Assembly (NCBI GenBank): GCA_019448385.1
Contig: JAGTXO010000035.1
Location: forward strand, 124,001-188,000
DNA length: 64,000 nt
From: Diacronema lutheri
Lineage: Eukaryota > Haptophyta > Pavlovophyceae > Pavlovales > Pavlovaceae
Direction of reading: 5' to 3'
The notes below the pieces were generated by a model that saw nothing but the letters and a program-made list of their open reading frames with translations, was not told where the DNA came from and searched no databases. Shown here piece by piece: positions 17,708-27,754 of this stretch; positions within the stretch are counted from its first letter, which is position 1; each line of letters starts with the position of its first letter. A program made the translations under genes and the position numbers.

Positions 17708-20125
17708 ATGGCCGGACGCTTTCGTGACGAGGACGAGGGCCTCGAGGACGACGAGGACGAAGATGAGGACGAGGGTGCCAAGGGCGGGTCGCGCGGCACG
17801 GTCGCCACGGGCGCCGCCGTTGATGGCGAGGACGACGAGGTTGACCCGCTGGACGCGTTCATGGCCGGCGTCACCGCCGACGCGGCGCGCGCGCGCGAGC
17901 CCGCGCCGCGCGACGCGGAGCGCGCTGGCGGCAAGGGCGCCGCGAGCCGCGCCGGGCGCGCGCTCGAGGCCGAGGACGAGGAGGACGAATCGGATCACGT
18001 GGCGAGCTTCATGGAGGCGCGCGCGCGCGCCAAGGCCGCCGCTCGACGGACTGGCGCGGGCGGCGCCGGCGCGTACGACGACGACGACGAGTCGGACGGC
18101 GCCGGCGAAGGCGGCGCGCGCTCGATCGCGCCGCTCGCGCCGCTCGACCACGCGGCGATCGCGTACGAGCCGTTCGAGCGCAGCTTTTACACGCCGCCAG
18201 CCGACCTCGCCGCCGAGCCGCCCGACGCCACGCTCGCGCGCCGCGCCGCGCTGCGCGTCTCGGTGAGCGGCCTTGGCGTGCCGGCGCCGGTTCGCTCGTT
18301 CGCCGACTTGGCGCTCGAGCCGGAGCTCGCGCGCGCGCTCGAGCGAGCGGGGTACGACGCGCCGACTGCCGTCCAAGCTCAGGTCCTCCCCATCTCGCTC
18401 AGCGGGCGCGACGTGATCGGCATCGCGCAGACGGGCTCGGGCAAGACCGCCGCGTTCCTGCTGCCTGCGTGCGTGCACGCGTCCGCGCGCAAGCGCGCGG
18501 ACGAGGCGGCGGGCGGTCAAAGCGAGGAGGGCGGCGGCCGAGGCGAAGGCGGCGGTTGTGACGGGGTGTGCGCAGCCGACGCGGACGCGCGCGCGGCGGA
18601 GCGCGCCTCCGGCACGGACGGCACGGACACGGCGGTCGGCGGCGCGCGCGCGCCGGCGGCGCCGTCGGGCGCGCGCGCGGGCGCGGCCGCCCCATTCGCG
18701 CTCGTCCTCGCACCAACGCGCGAGCTTGCGGAGCAGATCCACGCGGAGGCGCGCAAGCTGGCGCGGCCGCTCGGCCTCGCCGCCGCCGCGCTCTTTGGCG
18801 GCGTGGGCAAGTGGGAACAACTCAAAGCCGTGCGCACAGGCGGCGGCGCGCACGTGCTCATCGCGACGCCCGGCCGCGCGATCGACGTGCTCAAGAAGGG
18901 CGCGGTATGCGCGCGGCGCGTCGGCCTTGCGGTCGTGGACGAGGCGGACCGGCTTTTTGCGATGGGCTTTGAGGCACAGTTGCGCTCGATTCTCGGCCAG
19001 CTCCGCCCTGACCGCCAAACCCTCCTCTTCTCCGCAACCTTCCGCCCATCCCTCGAGGCGCTCGCGCGCGCCGCGCTGCGCGAGCCCGTGCGCGTTGTCG
19101 TCGGCGCGGCGGGCGGCGCGAGCGAAGCGGTCGACCAGGTGGTGGAGGTGCTGCCGACGGACGAGGCCAAGTGGCCGTGGCTGCGCGACCGCCTTGCGCA
19201 CTTTGTCGACGCCGGCCTCGTCGTCGTCTTTGCGGGCACGCGCGCGACGTGCGACACGCTCGCTGCCGACATCAATGCGCACGCGCGCGCGCACGGCGGC
19301 GCGCACGGCGGCGCGCACGGCGGCACGCATGCCGGTGCCGACATTGGGCCGTTCGCTGAGTCGATCCATGGCGACCGGCCGCAGGTCGAGCGGCTCGCCG
19401 CGCTCCGCCGCTTCCGCCGCGGCGACGTGCGGGTGCTCGTCGCGACTGACGTGGCGGCGCGCGGCCTCGACGTGCCCGATGTGCGTACCGTCGTGTGCTA
19501 CGACGCGGCGCGGGACATCGACGCGCACACGCACCGCGTCGGGCGCACAGGCCGCGCGGGTGCGGAGGGCGTCGCCTACTCGCTCATCACGCCGCGCCAG
19601 GCGCCGTTCGCCCTCGCGCTTGCCGCGAATATGCGCGCCGCTGGACACGTGCCGCCGCCCGAGCTCGATGCGCTCGCCGCGAGCGCACGCGGCGCGGGCG
19701 CGCGTGGTGGTGGCAGTGGTGGCGGTGGCGGTGGCGGGCGGGCGGGCGGCGCGGGCGGGCGCACGGCGGGCCTCGGCTTTTCGCGCGGAGGAGGATGCGG
19801 CAGCTGGCGCGCCCCACGGGGGGCGTCGGCACACGGTGGCCGATGCGCCACCGCTCGCTCACACGATGGCGGCACGGCGCGTACGCCGCTCGAGGCCTCC
19901 TTCTGCCGCGCCGCGCATGGCGCGCTCAGTGTCGCGCAGCCGCAGCCGCCGCAGTCGCTGCCGCCGCCTCACGCGCAGTCGCAGCCGCCGCCGTCGCTGC
20001 CGCCGCCTCACGCGCAGACGGCGCCGCCGCCGCCTTGCGCTCGCGCCGGCAACGGCAATGGCGCGCCCACGCCTCCGGCCAAGCGCTCGCGTTGGGGCGA
20101 CGCCGACGGCGGCAGCGGTGCCTGA
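17708..20125 (+). CDS. DEAD-box RNA helicase, DDX42 type
   Basis: This is a single exon of 805 aa. After an acidic N-terminus, YEPFERSFYTPPADLA and the VSG...P.PVRSF lead-in are typical of DDX42/Prp5-like helicases. Motifs in order: Q (PTAVQAQVLP), I (AQTGSGKTAAF, near residue 243), Ia (APTRELAEQ), Ib (TPGR), II (VVDEADRLFAMGF, near 410), III (SATF), V (TDVAARGLDVPDV) and VI (HRVGRTGRAG, near 607). All catalytic residues are present. An 80-residue Gly/Ala/Glu-rich insert separates motifs I and Ia, and a His-Gly-Gly repeat sits before motif V. The C-terminal tail has Gly-rich and PPxxSLPPPHAQ repeats and ends with KRSRWGD. DDX42 acts with the SF3B1 complex in U2 snRNP assembly. Confidence 0.92.
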   Translation: MAGRFRDEDEGLEDDEDEDEDEGAKGGSRGTVATGAAVDGEDDEVDPLDAFMAGVTADAARAREPAPRDAERAGGKGAASRAGRALEAEDEEDESDHVASFMEARARAKAAARRTGAGGAGAYDDDDESDGAGEGGARSIAPLAPLDHAAIAYEPFERSFYTPPADLAAEPPDATLARRAALRVSVSGLGVPAPVRSFADLALEPELARALERAGYDAPTAVQAQVLPISLSGRDVIGIAQTGSGKTAAFLLPACVHASARKRADEAAGGQSEEGGGRGEGGGCDGVCAADADARAAERASGTDGTDTAVGGARAPAAPSGARAGAAAPFALVLAPTRELAEQIHAEARKLARPLGLAAAALFGGVGKWEQLKAVRTGGGAHVLIATPGRAIDVLKKGAVCARRVGLAVVDEADRLFAMGFEAQLRSILGQLRPDRQTLLFSATFRPSLEALARAALREPVRVVVGAAGGASEAVDQVVEVLPTDEAKWPWLRDRLAHFVDAGLVVVFAGTRATCDTLAADINAHARAHGGAHGGAHGGTHAGADIGPFAESIHGDRPQVERLAALRRFRRGDVRVLVATDVAARGLDVPDVRTVVCYDAARDIDAHTHRVGRTGRAGAEGVAYSLITPRQAPFALALAANMRAAGHVPPPELDALAASARGAGARGGGSGGGGGGGRAGGAGGRTAGLGFSRGGGCGSWRAPRGASAHGGRCATARSHDGGTARTPLEASFCRAAHGALSVAQPQPPQSLPPPHAQSQPPPSLPPPHAQTAPPPPCARAGNGNGAPTPPAKRSRWGDADGGSGA

Positions 20126-20182
20126 CACACGCTTGTGCTTGTGCTCTGCGACAAGTGCCGTGACTCGCCACACTTCTGAAAT

Positions 20183-21829
20183 CTAGCCGGACACCCGTCC
20201 AGACGCTGAAGCGTGTTCACGCGCGAGCACGGAGACGAGCTCATCGACGAGCTCGCACAGCGCGGCGCTCTCTACGTGCCGCTTGCGCACCTCCTTGAGC
20301 AGCTGCGGCAGCGAGCCCTCCGCGGCGACCGCCGCCCTGCCCGCCTCCGCGTCGGCCGCGAGCGCGCGCAGCAGCGCGAGCGCGTGCTGCGCGCATCGCG
20401 CCGAGCCGACGTGCGCGCCGAGCGCGCGCACGGCTGCGCGCGCCGCGCCCGCCTCGACGAGTGCCGTCTCGTGCGGGCCGTGCGCCACCTCGCGCAGCGC
20501 CTGCAGGCCGAACTGCTGCAGGTCGACGTGCGAGCGGTGCGCGCTCATCGCCGCAACCAGCGCGTGCAGCGTCCGGCGCTCGACGAGCGCGAGGCGGGCG
20601 CCGTTGCCCGCGATCGCGACAGCGTGGGCGAATGCGCTGCCCCACGTCTGCAGCTGCGCGTGCTGCGCGTGCCGCGCCATGCTCTCGCCGACCGCGCCGA
20701 CTACCGCCGGGCGCGCGGCCGCCTGCCTCTTCGCGCGCGAGCTGCACGCGAGGCGAAGGAGCGTGCTGAGCGCAGCCTCGTGCACGGCGGTGTCGTGCTC
20801 GTGCTGCGCAAGCGCACGCACGCACAGCTCGACCGCCGCCGAGCCGACGTGCGGCGCGCCCGGCCGCTCGGCGACCGGGCAGAGCGCGCCGAGCAGGGCG
20901 AGGCCGTGCGCGGTCACGCGCGCGCTCGCACCGCCGTGCGCATCAAGTGTGCGCGTGAGTGCGGCGAGCGCGCCGCCGTCGAGCAGCGCGAGGCGGCATG
21001 TGTCAGCCCCTTTGGCCAGCTGGTACAGCGCGTCGAGCGCGGGCGCGGCGAGCGCGACGGAGCCCGCGCCGCGCGCCGTCTCGGGCAGCTCGAGGGCGGC
21101 CAGCACGGCTGCATGCGCGCCCGCGCCGAGCGCGGCAGCGCGGCGCGGCTCGGAGTGCGCGGTGAGCGCGCCGAGCGCGCGACACCCTTCCTCCTGCACG
21201 CGCACGTCACCCGCGTGCGCGCGCATCGCGCCGACGACCGTCTCGAAAACGCCCGCGCCGGCGAGCGCGCCCACCGCAGCTGACGCGGCCGGCAGGTCTG
21301 CGGTCGACGCGAGGGCGCGCACGGCGCGGCAGCCGAGCGTTTGCACTCCCGCGCGCTCGACATGGTGGCGCATTGTCGCGACGAGCACGTGCGGCACGCC
21401 CGCGTCGAGCGCCTCGCGCTCACGCCGGCCATCGGCCGAGCCGAGGAGCGCGTCGAGCGCGACGAGCGCGTCCTCGACGAGCTGCCTGTGGTCAGGGTGC
21501 GCGCCGAGCGCGGCGACGATCGCGCGGAGCGCGCCCGCGTCGCACGCCACCTGCTTGCGCGTCGCGCCGCTCTGTGCCATCGCGACCAGCGCCTGGCACG
21601 CCGTCGCGAGCACCACGGGGTCGCCGACGTGCACGTGCATCGCTCGGACCGTCGCGCCATGCGCACCGGCGACGAGGGCATGCTGCCGCTGCTCCTCGGT
21701 TCGCGCCCATTGCACGATTGTGTGCAGCGGCACATGCGCGTCGTTCGCATCTGCCGCGAGCAAAGTGCCGACGAGGCCCTCCCACGCGAGCGCGAGGTCG
21801 GAAGGGCCGTCCTGGATGCGCGCCCCCAT
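20183..21829 (-). CDS. Armadillo-repeat protein
   Basis: This is a single exon of 548 aa built from about eleven helical repeats of 42-48 residues with the armadillo pattern, for example QTLGCRAVRALAST, QEEGCRALGALTAH, HEAALSTLLRLACS, QQFGLQALREVAHG and AQHALALLRALAAD. The recurring VVGAMRAHAGDVRVQEEGC style (M-R-A-H...V-Q-x-x-G-C/A) is like protist ARM proteins in which almost every unit has the same register. There is no F-box, U-box or other added domain and no targeting signal, so it is a protein-binding scaffold of unknown partner. It is tail to tail with the helicase gene (57 bp between stop codons) and lies upstream of ORC1's 3' end. Confidence 0.9.
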   Translation of the reverse strand: MGARIQDGPSDLALAWEGLVGTLLAADANDAHVPLHTIVQWARTEEQRQHALVAGAHGATVRAMHVHVGDPVVLATACQALVAMAQSGATRKQVACDAGALRAIVAALGAHPDHRQLVEDALVALDALLGSADGRREREALDAGVPHVLVATMRHHVERAGVQTLGCRAVRALASTADLPAASAAVGALAGAGVFETVVGAMRAHAGDVRVQEEGCRALGALTAHSEPRRAAALGAGAHAAVLAALELPETARGAGSVALAAPALDALYQLAKGADTCRLALLDGGALAALTRTLDAHGGASARVTAHGLALLGALCPVAERPGAPHVGSAAVELCVRALAQHEHDTAVHEAALSTLLRLACSSRAKRQAAARPAVVGAVGESMARHAQHAQLQTWGSAFAHAVAIAGNGARLALVERRTLHALVAAMSAHRSHVDLQQFGLQALREVAHGPHETALVEAGAARAAVRALGAHVGSARCAQHALALLRALAADAEAGRAAVAAEGSLPQLLKEVRKRHVESAALCELVDELVSVLAREHASASGRVSG

Positions 21830-21918
21830 TAATTGCGCGTGCGATGAAACGGAGAAAAAAAAAGGAGGAGCGAGGAAAGAAAAAACAAATGAAATTAGAA
21901 TATTATTATCGAGCCTTG

Positions 21919-21968
21919 TCAGTGCCGCGGAGGACCCCCCCCCCCCCCCCCCCCCCCCCCGGCACTGA
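21919..21968. repeat. C26 tract inside short inverted repeat arms, next to ORC1 stop
   Basis: A run of 26 C residues (21935-21960) lies between TCAGTGCC (21919-21926) and GGCACTGA (21961-21968), an 8-bp inverted repeat. It is 7 bp from the ORC1 stop, so in the ORC1 transcript it would be a G26 run in the 3' UTR. A purine-rich, unusually AT-rich stretch (21845-21910) lies beside it. It could affect 3' end formation, or be just a slipped homopolymer. Confidence 0.8.
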
Positions 21969-21975
21969 TGACGAG

Positions 21976-24442
21976 TCAGAGCACAGCCTTTGCGATCGCG
22001 TTGACGCCGTCAGCGCGCAGCGCGAGGCGCAGCTCGTCCGGCTGCACGCCGAGCCGCAGCGTGTCGTCCAGCTCGGACGAGCAGCTCATCGCCGCGGCCG
22101 AGCCGGCGGCGGGCGCGAGCGGTACGAAAAAGCGCCAGCCGACGAGGCTGACGAGCGCGGTGCGCAGGCACTGCTCGCTGAACGGCGGCTCAGCGTGCTG
22201 CCGACAGAGCGCGCCGCACCGACTGAGCACCGCGCGCGCGGGCACCTCGCCGCGGCCCGTCCGGCTCGCCTCAAGCTGGGCGCTCACGAGCAAGAGCTGC
22301 TGCGGCGCGGGCAACCGGCGGAGCGCGCGGACGGGCGCCGATTGCTGCAGCGAGCGGATCGCGCCGTCGATATCGCCGATGAGCACGCGAGGAGCTTCAT
22401 CGTCGCCGCCGTCGCCGCCGGCGCGCGACGTGGCGGCGGAAGCGGAGCCGCCGGCCGCGCCCTTACGCCGTGGCTCCCGGCGCGGCGTGCTGAGGCCACC
22501 GCGCGAACGCGCGTCGGCGTGCGGTGCCGCGTCGGCGCCACCCGCCGAGCGCTCCTCCGCGAGCTCGGTCGCACGCCGACAGATCTCGAGCGCCCTTCGC
22601 ACATCGCCAGAGACGCTCGCGACCTTGCGCGCGGCAAGCTCGAGGCCGGAGCCGTCGAAGACGGCAAGCTCGCCCAACCTGGCCTTGAGGATGTGCGCGA
22701 GCTCGGCGTGCGAGTAGGGGAGGAAGGGCACGCGGCACAGCCCAATGCGCGAGTTGAGGCGCGGCAGCAGCCGCTCGGGCAGGTCAACGGTATTTGAGAT
22801 CCCGACGAGCGCAAGCTGCGCGTGTGCCCTCGAGCTCCATTCGAAGAGGTTGTATAGCAGGCCCTGCCGAGCGCAAAGCGCAAAGCGCCGCCGGGCGGGC
22901 GAGGCGCGCGGCGCGGCGCGGCGCGGCTCGGTCAGCTGCGCGCGCGCGTACGGCGCTACGCCGCAGCCACGGGCCGCGCGACGCGTCCGCCGCAATGCGC
23001 GCCTGGTTGGGCGTGACGAGATAATCAATCTCGTCCGCGATGAGCACCGTGCAGGCGGGGCGGCGCCGCTTCGCGCCGTTCGCGCCGCCGCTGCCGCCGC
23101 CACCGCCGCCGCTGCCACTCGGCGCGCCAGCGTGCGAGAAGTGCGCCTCGAGCTGCGCGAGCGCCTTGCCCGCGCCGAGCGACTCGCGCCGCGCGCCCTT
23201 GTGCGCCGAGAGGACCTCCCAGAGCAGCGTGTACGCGTGCGTCGCGGCGGGCAGCCGCATCCCGTTCAGCTCGGCGCACGAGAACGGGGGCAGATCGCCG
23301 CGTCGCTCCTCGGCGCGCAGCAGCCGGCAGACCTGAGGGGTGCGGCGGGCAACGCAAGGGAAGGGGGGGGGGGGGGGGGGGGGGCGCATGACACGGTGAA
23401 CATGGCCAGGGCTGGCGACGCGCGGCGCCGAGGCGCGAAGCCCCGGCGTGCCGTGTCGGCGCGCGCGACGAGCGCGCGCTCCACCCGTGGCATCGCGCCG
23501 CGGCGAGGCTCCGGCAGAGAGCGTGCGCACCTCCCGGACCGTCGCCGTCTTGCCCGTGCCCGGCACGCCCGAGATGTAGAGCGGAGAGGAGGTGCCGCCC
23601 TCGGCAATGGCGGTGCGCATCCAGCGCAGCACCTTGTCACGCTCGTTCTCGCGGCACGGCAGCCGCGCGGGCGGCGCGTTGAGCAGCAGGCAGCTCCGCG
23701 CGTCGGCGTACGGGTTGTGCGCGCATCGGCCGCCAAGCAGAGGCGGCTGCGCCGACGCGGCTGCGGCGGCCGTCGCGGCGTCGAAGCGGGAGTTTGAGTC
23801 GGCGTCGACGCCCGCGCTCGGGTCAGTGAGCAGTGGCAGCTCCGCCGTCGCGTGCTCGTCGAGCGCCTCCGCGCCGGCCGGTCGGAGTGGCCGAATGTCG
23901 TGCGTGCGCGTGTTGTACGAGCCGCGGCAGACGAACGTGCGCTCGGCCTCCTCGTCGGCGGCGGCGGCGGACACGGGCTGCGAGGCCCACGCACGGTACT
24001 CGTGCCACGAGAGCACCGCGCACTTGCCCTGCACCGTCTCGAGGCTGTTCTCGTCCGTGTGCGTTGACTCGAAGACCTCGCGCTTGTGGTGACGCCGCAG
24101 CCGGCCAAGCCGCGTGTGCTCGGGCGCATAGTACCAGCGCGCCTCGAGATGCTTGGCGCCGGACGGGTCCTCCCACAAGCTCTCAATGCGCGCCACGTAG
24201 TCCTGCGCCGCGCGCCGCTCGCGCGCGATATGAGCGCGCGCGACGCGGCGCATGCGCGCATGCGCGCGCGCACGCGCGGGGCGCGGGGCGCGTACGTCCT
24301 CGCCTTCGTCACAAGCCTTGAGCAGCACGGTGTCGCCCAACCGGTAGTGCTCGCCGTCCAGCTCGAAGGCCGTGTACCCCGTCTCGCCGCGCACGCGGTA
24401 GCGCACCGGCCCCACCCACTGCGCCACTCCCTTCCCCGCCAT
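21976..24442 (-). CDS. ORC1: Origin recognition complex subunit 1
   Basis: The model is complement(join(21976..22863,23003..23332,23531..24202,24296..24442)), 678 aa. Residues 1-150 form a BAH domain (FELDGEHYRLGDTVLLK, ARIESLWEDPSGAKHLEARW, REVFES). The AAA+ ATPase follows: Walker A SGVPGTGKTATV (about residue 259), AELNGMRLP, Walker B TVLIADEIDYL (about 369), sensor region GISNTVDLPERLLPRLNSRIG split by loops, then the winged-helix C-terminus. ORC1 binds origins and loads MCM with CDC6. Domain order separates it from CDC6, which lacks BAH. The third intron has a GC donor (CAG/GCGCGC) forced by the conserved LVTPNQ-GLLYNLF junction. The second intron contains a 22-nt C tract in the sense strand. 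Confidence 0.95.
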
Positions 24443-24577
24443 GAATATTATTTTGGCGCCCTCGCGCGCCTCGCCTTCTCAACCCCGGCGGCGGTGCAAA
24501 GGAGGGTGGGGCAATCGAGGTCGTAGCCGAGACCAGCCGTGGAAGACCTTGCGTCTCCGCAGCCGGGGCGCGTCCGG

Positions 24578-27500
24578 ATGGTGGGCCGCTCCGGTCCGCC
24601 AGAGGACCCGGCCGAGGCGGCCGAGGCGGCGGAGGCGGAGGCGGCAATCGACGTCGCCGGCCTTCGCCGCTGGGTCACTTGCGTCTGCGTCGTCAACTTT
24701 GACGTCGACTACGGGCAGATCATAGAATACCAGTGCCCGCACGGCTCGCTCACGGAGGAGGAGGCGACGTCGCTGTGCTACATGTCGTTCCCCGACTCGC
24801 ACGCGACGTCGCTCGGCGACACGGAGTTTGTCTTTCGCGTCCGCCGCTCCGCGCCCGCCGGCGCGCCGCCCAACGCGTGGCGGCCGTCGGCGCAGCCGGG
24901 CGACGAGGAGGGGTCGGGCGAGGCCGCGCCGTTCGAGGACGCGACGCACTCGAAGCGGTGTGCCGTCGCCGGCGCGCGCGGCGCATATACGGGCGCGACA
25001 CACGCGTCCTAAGCCCGCGCGCGCACCGCGCGCGCCCTGCGTGCGCGACGGCGTGGGCAGATACCTTTTCGGTTACACCTTCTTCCGGCAGGCCAAGGAC
25101 GCGCGGCACCGGCGCGGCACATTCCAAAAGTCGATTGTGGTCGTCTCGACGCTGCCATACGTACGCCTCTTCCGCGCCGTCGCGCGCCTGATCGCGCCCG
25201 CGTATTTTGGCGGCGGCCGCCCCGCGCTTGCGCGCGCGACGTCGGAGATTGGGCGATGGCCCGCTCCGGACGGCGGCTGCGCGCTCGAGCTGCCGCTTGT
25301 CGGGCGGAGGATCCGCTGCCGACTGTGCGTGATGAGCATGCAGCTTGGCGCGCTCCAGAAGCGCATACTCTCCGATGCGGCACGCGCGGCGAGCACGGCC
25401 GCCTCGCGCGGCGCGGACGCGGATGCGAGCGGCCTTGATGAAGCTGACCGGCCGCGCGAGGCAGGCGATCGGCTCGGTGCTTCGGCCGGCGCCAGCCCGC
25501 CGTCCGTCGATTCGCCGCCGCCGTCGCCGCGGGCGCGCGACCGGCCGCCACCGCCGCTGCGCACGCCGCCGCAGCTGGGCGGAAGCGGTGGCGAAGGTCT
25601 GCGGGCGGATGCCCGCGCGCACGCCCCGGCCCTTCCGCCGCAGGCGCGCGAACCGTGGGCGGAGGTGGATGGCAAGGCGCTCAGCGCGCGCACGCGCTCG
25701 ACGCCCGTCGCGCGCGCGCTCGCCGACCGGCTGCCCGCCCGCCCGTCCCTCGGCGACGCGCTCTCGTCCGCCATCGATTCGTTCGCCCCTTTCCAGGACA
25801 TTTCGCTTCTGCGCGCCTTCTCGCCACCGCCGCACCCGCTTGCGCGAGGCGTGCACAGGCCGGCGGCGCGCGGCGCGGCGGGCGCGGACGCGCGCGCGGC
25901 GTCGCCTGCCGCCAGCGCGCCCGGCGCGAGCGGATCGCTCGACGTGCCCACTGCGCCTGTCAACGGCCGCTCGTCGCCGACGCCGGCAGCGGTGGCTGTG
26001 GGCCTCGGCGCGATCGGCGCGTTCGGCGGCAACGGCGTGCAGGGCGGCGCGGCGCCGGCGTACGAGGCGATCTGGACGTACTGGGAGCTCGTGCTCACCG
26101 GCGCGTCCATCCTTGTCCACTCGCACTCACCCACTCGCTGCTCTGACGCGGTGCTCGCGCTTGTCTCTTTGCTTGCGCCCATCCCCTTTTGTGGCGATTT
26201 TCGGCCATACTTCACCATTCACGATGGCGACTTTGAGCGGTGCGCGCAGCGGCGCGCCGAGCGTGCCGCTGCCAGCGCGCGCGCCGCTCGTCCGCCCGCC
26301 CGCCCGCCCGCCGCCGAGCGCGCGCCGCCCCGCCGCCGCGCCGCACACGCGCGCGCAGCTACGCGACGTCGGCCAACGAGCCGCCGCCCGCAGCTGACGG
26401 CTCCGGTCGCGGAGTGATTCTGGGCGTGACCAACCCGTACTTCCTCAAGATGCGCCAGCCGTGGCACGCGCTGATCGCTCTCGACGCGTCCGACGGGCTG
26501 CTCACCACCGCCTCGCCGTCGAGCAACCTCGAGGGCATCGTGAACCGCGCGGCGGGCGGCTCAGTCGCCGCCTCGGGCAAGGCGCGCCGGCTGCCCGTCG
26601 TCGTGCCCGATGCCGTCGTGCTCAAGCAGCTGACGGACGTTCTCGATGCAGACGTGGCCGCGCCCGCGCGGCGCACCGAGCCGGAGCAGCCGCCCGCGCG
26701 CCGAGCGGGTTCGGACCTGTCTGCTGTGAGTCGCGCTGCTGCGTTGACTGGCGGCGGCGGGGACGGACGCGGCGGCGGTCGAGGCGGCGGGGCAGGCGGC
26801 ACTTCCGATGGCTCGCCGCCCGGCGCGCCATCCGTGCAGCGCGCGGCGACGATGTACGAGGACGGCGCGCGTGTGCACACGCCGTCGCGCGAGGGGGTGC
26901 GAACCCCGCCCCTGCCGCCGAGTTGCGGCGTGACCGGCGGGTCGAGCGGCGGACCTGGCGGCGGGTCGGACGGGTCATCCGTGTCCGCGAGCGCGCACAA
27001 GATCGCAAACGAGCTGCTGCGGCAGCACTTTCGAGAGCTGACGGCCAAGTTCTTGCGGCCGCTCGAGGTGTATGGCACGCGTGGCTTTGTGCCTCCGCAT
27101 GCCGACTGGGCACGGCCCGTCGCAGCGGCGGGCGGCGCGGCGGGCGGTGCCCCGGGCGCGTGGATGGCGAGCTTCGACCGCGATCGCTTTTTAAAGGAGC
27201 TCGTACGCAGCGCGCGTCAACGCTCGCGCGGCGCGGCGCGCCGTTGCGCGCCGCCCGCCCGCCGCTCAGCGCGCGCCGCTCCATCGCCACGCGCGCTGAA
27301 GCGGCGGACGGCCCCACCCTTGCACGCCTATCGCCATGCGCGCACGCCGCAGTGGGTGACGGAGCCCGCGCCGCTGCCGCGCAATATCATCTCGCGGCGG
27401 GCGGACCTGGTCAAGCTCTACGAAGCCTTCCTTGACACGCCTCACTTTCGACTCTGGTGGCACGAGAGGTGCGGCGCGAGGGAGCGCACGTGCGCTCGGC

Positions 27501-27754
27501 CCGTGTGCTGGCAGCGTGGGCTGAGTGCGCCTGTGCATAACCGGGCGGCGCACACGCGCGCGCTCGCACGGCTCACCGCGGCTCGTTTGGGCGCCGCCCG
27601 CGCCGCGCACAGGCGGTCAGAGGCGCTGCGCACGATCACCCACTCGTACCGGGAGAAGCTCGCGACGCAAGCCGCACGGGGAGCGCACGCGACGACTTCG
27701 AGGGGTGGTGTTGACTGCGAGCCCATTTTACACGCTCAAAGGTCAGACAGGTGA
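24578..27754 (+). CDS. DENN domain protein, DENND6 family (Rab GEF)
   Basis: The model is join(24578..24957,25061..26239,26359..27202,27353..27468,27613..27754), 886 aa; all five junctions keep phase. The uDENN part has VTCVCVVNFDVDYGQIIEYQ and YMSFPDSHA; then YLFGYTFFRQ and GTFQKSIVVVSTLPY. The core DENN has WELVLTGASILVHSHSPT and PYFTIHDGDFERY; then ILGVTNPYFLKMRQPW, and the C-terminal helical part with LRQHFRELTAKFLRPLE and LVKLYEAFLDTPHF. Animal DENND6A/B activate Rab14 at endosomes and control cell-surface proteins. This protein is longer than the roughly 600-aa animal forms because of Ala/Gly/Pro/Ser-rich inserts. It is divergent from ORC1 (135 bp), and its last 12 coding bases overlap the end of the IQ/WW gene on the other strand. 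Confidence 0.92.
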
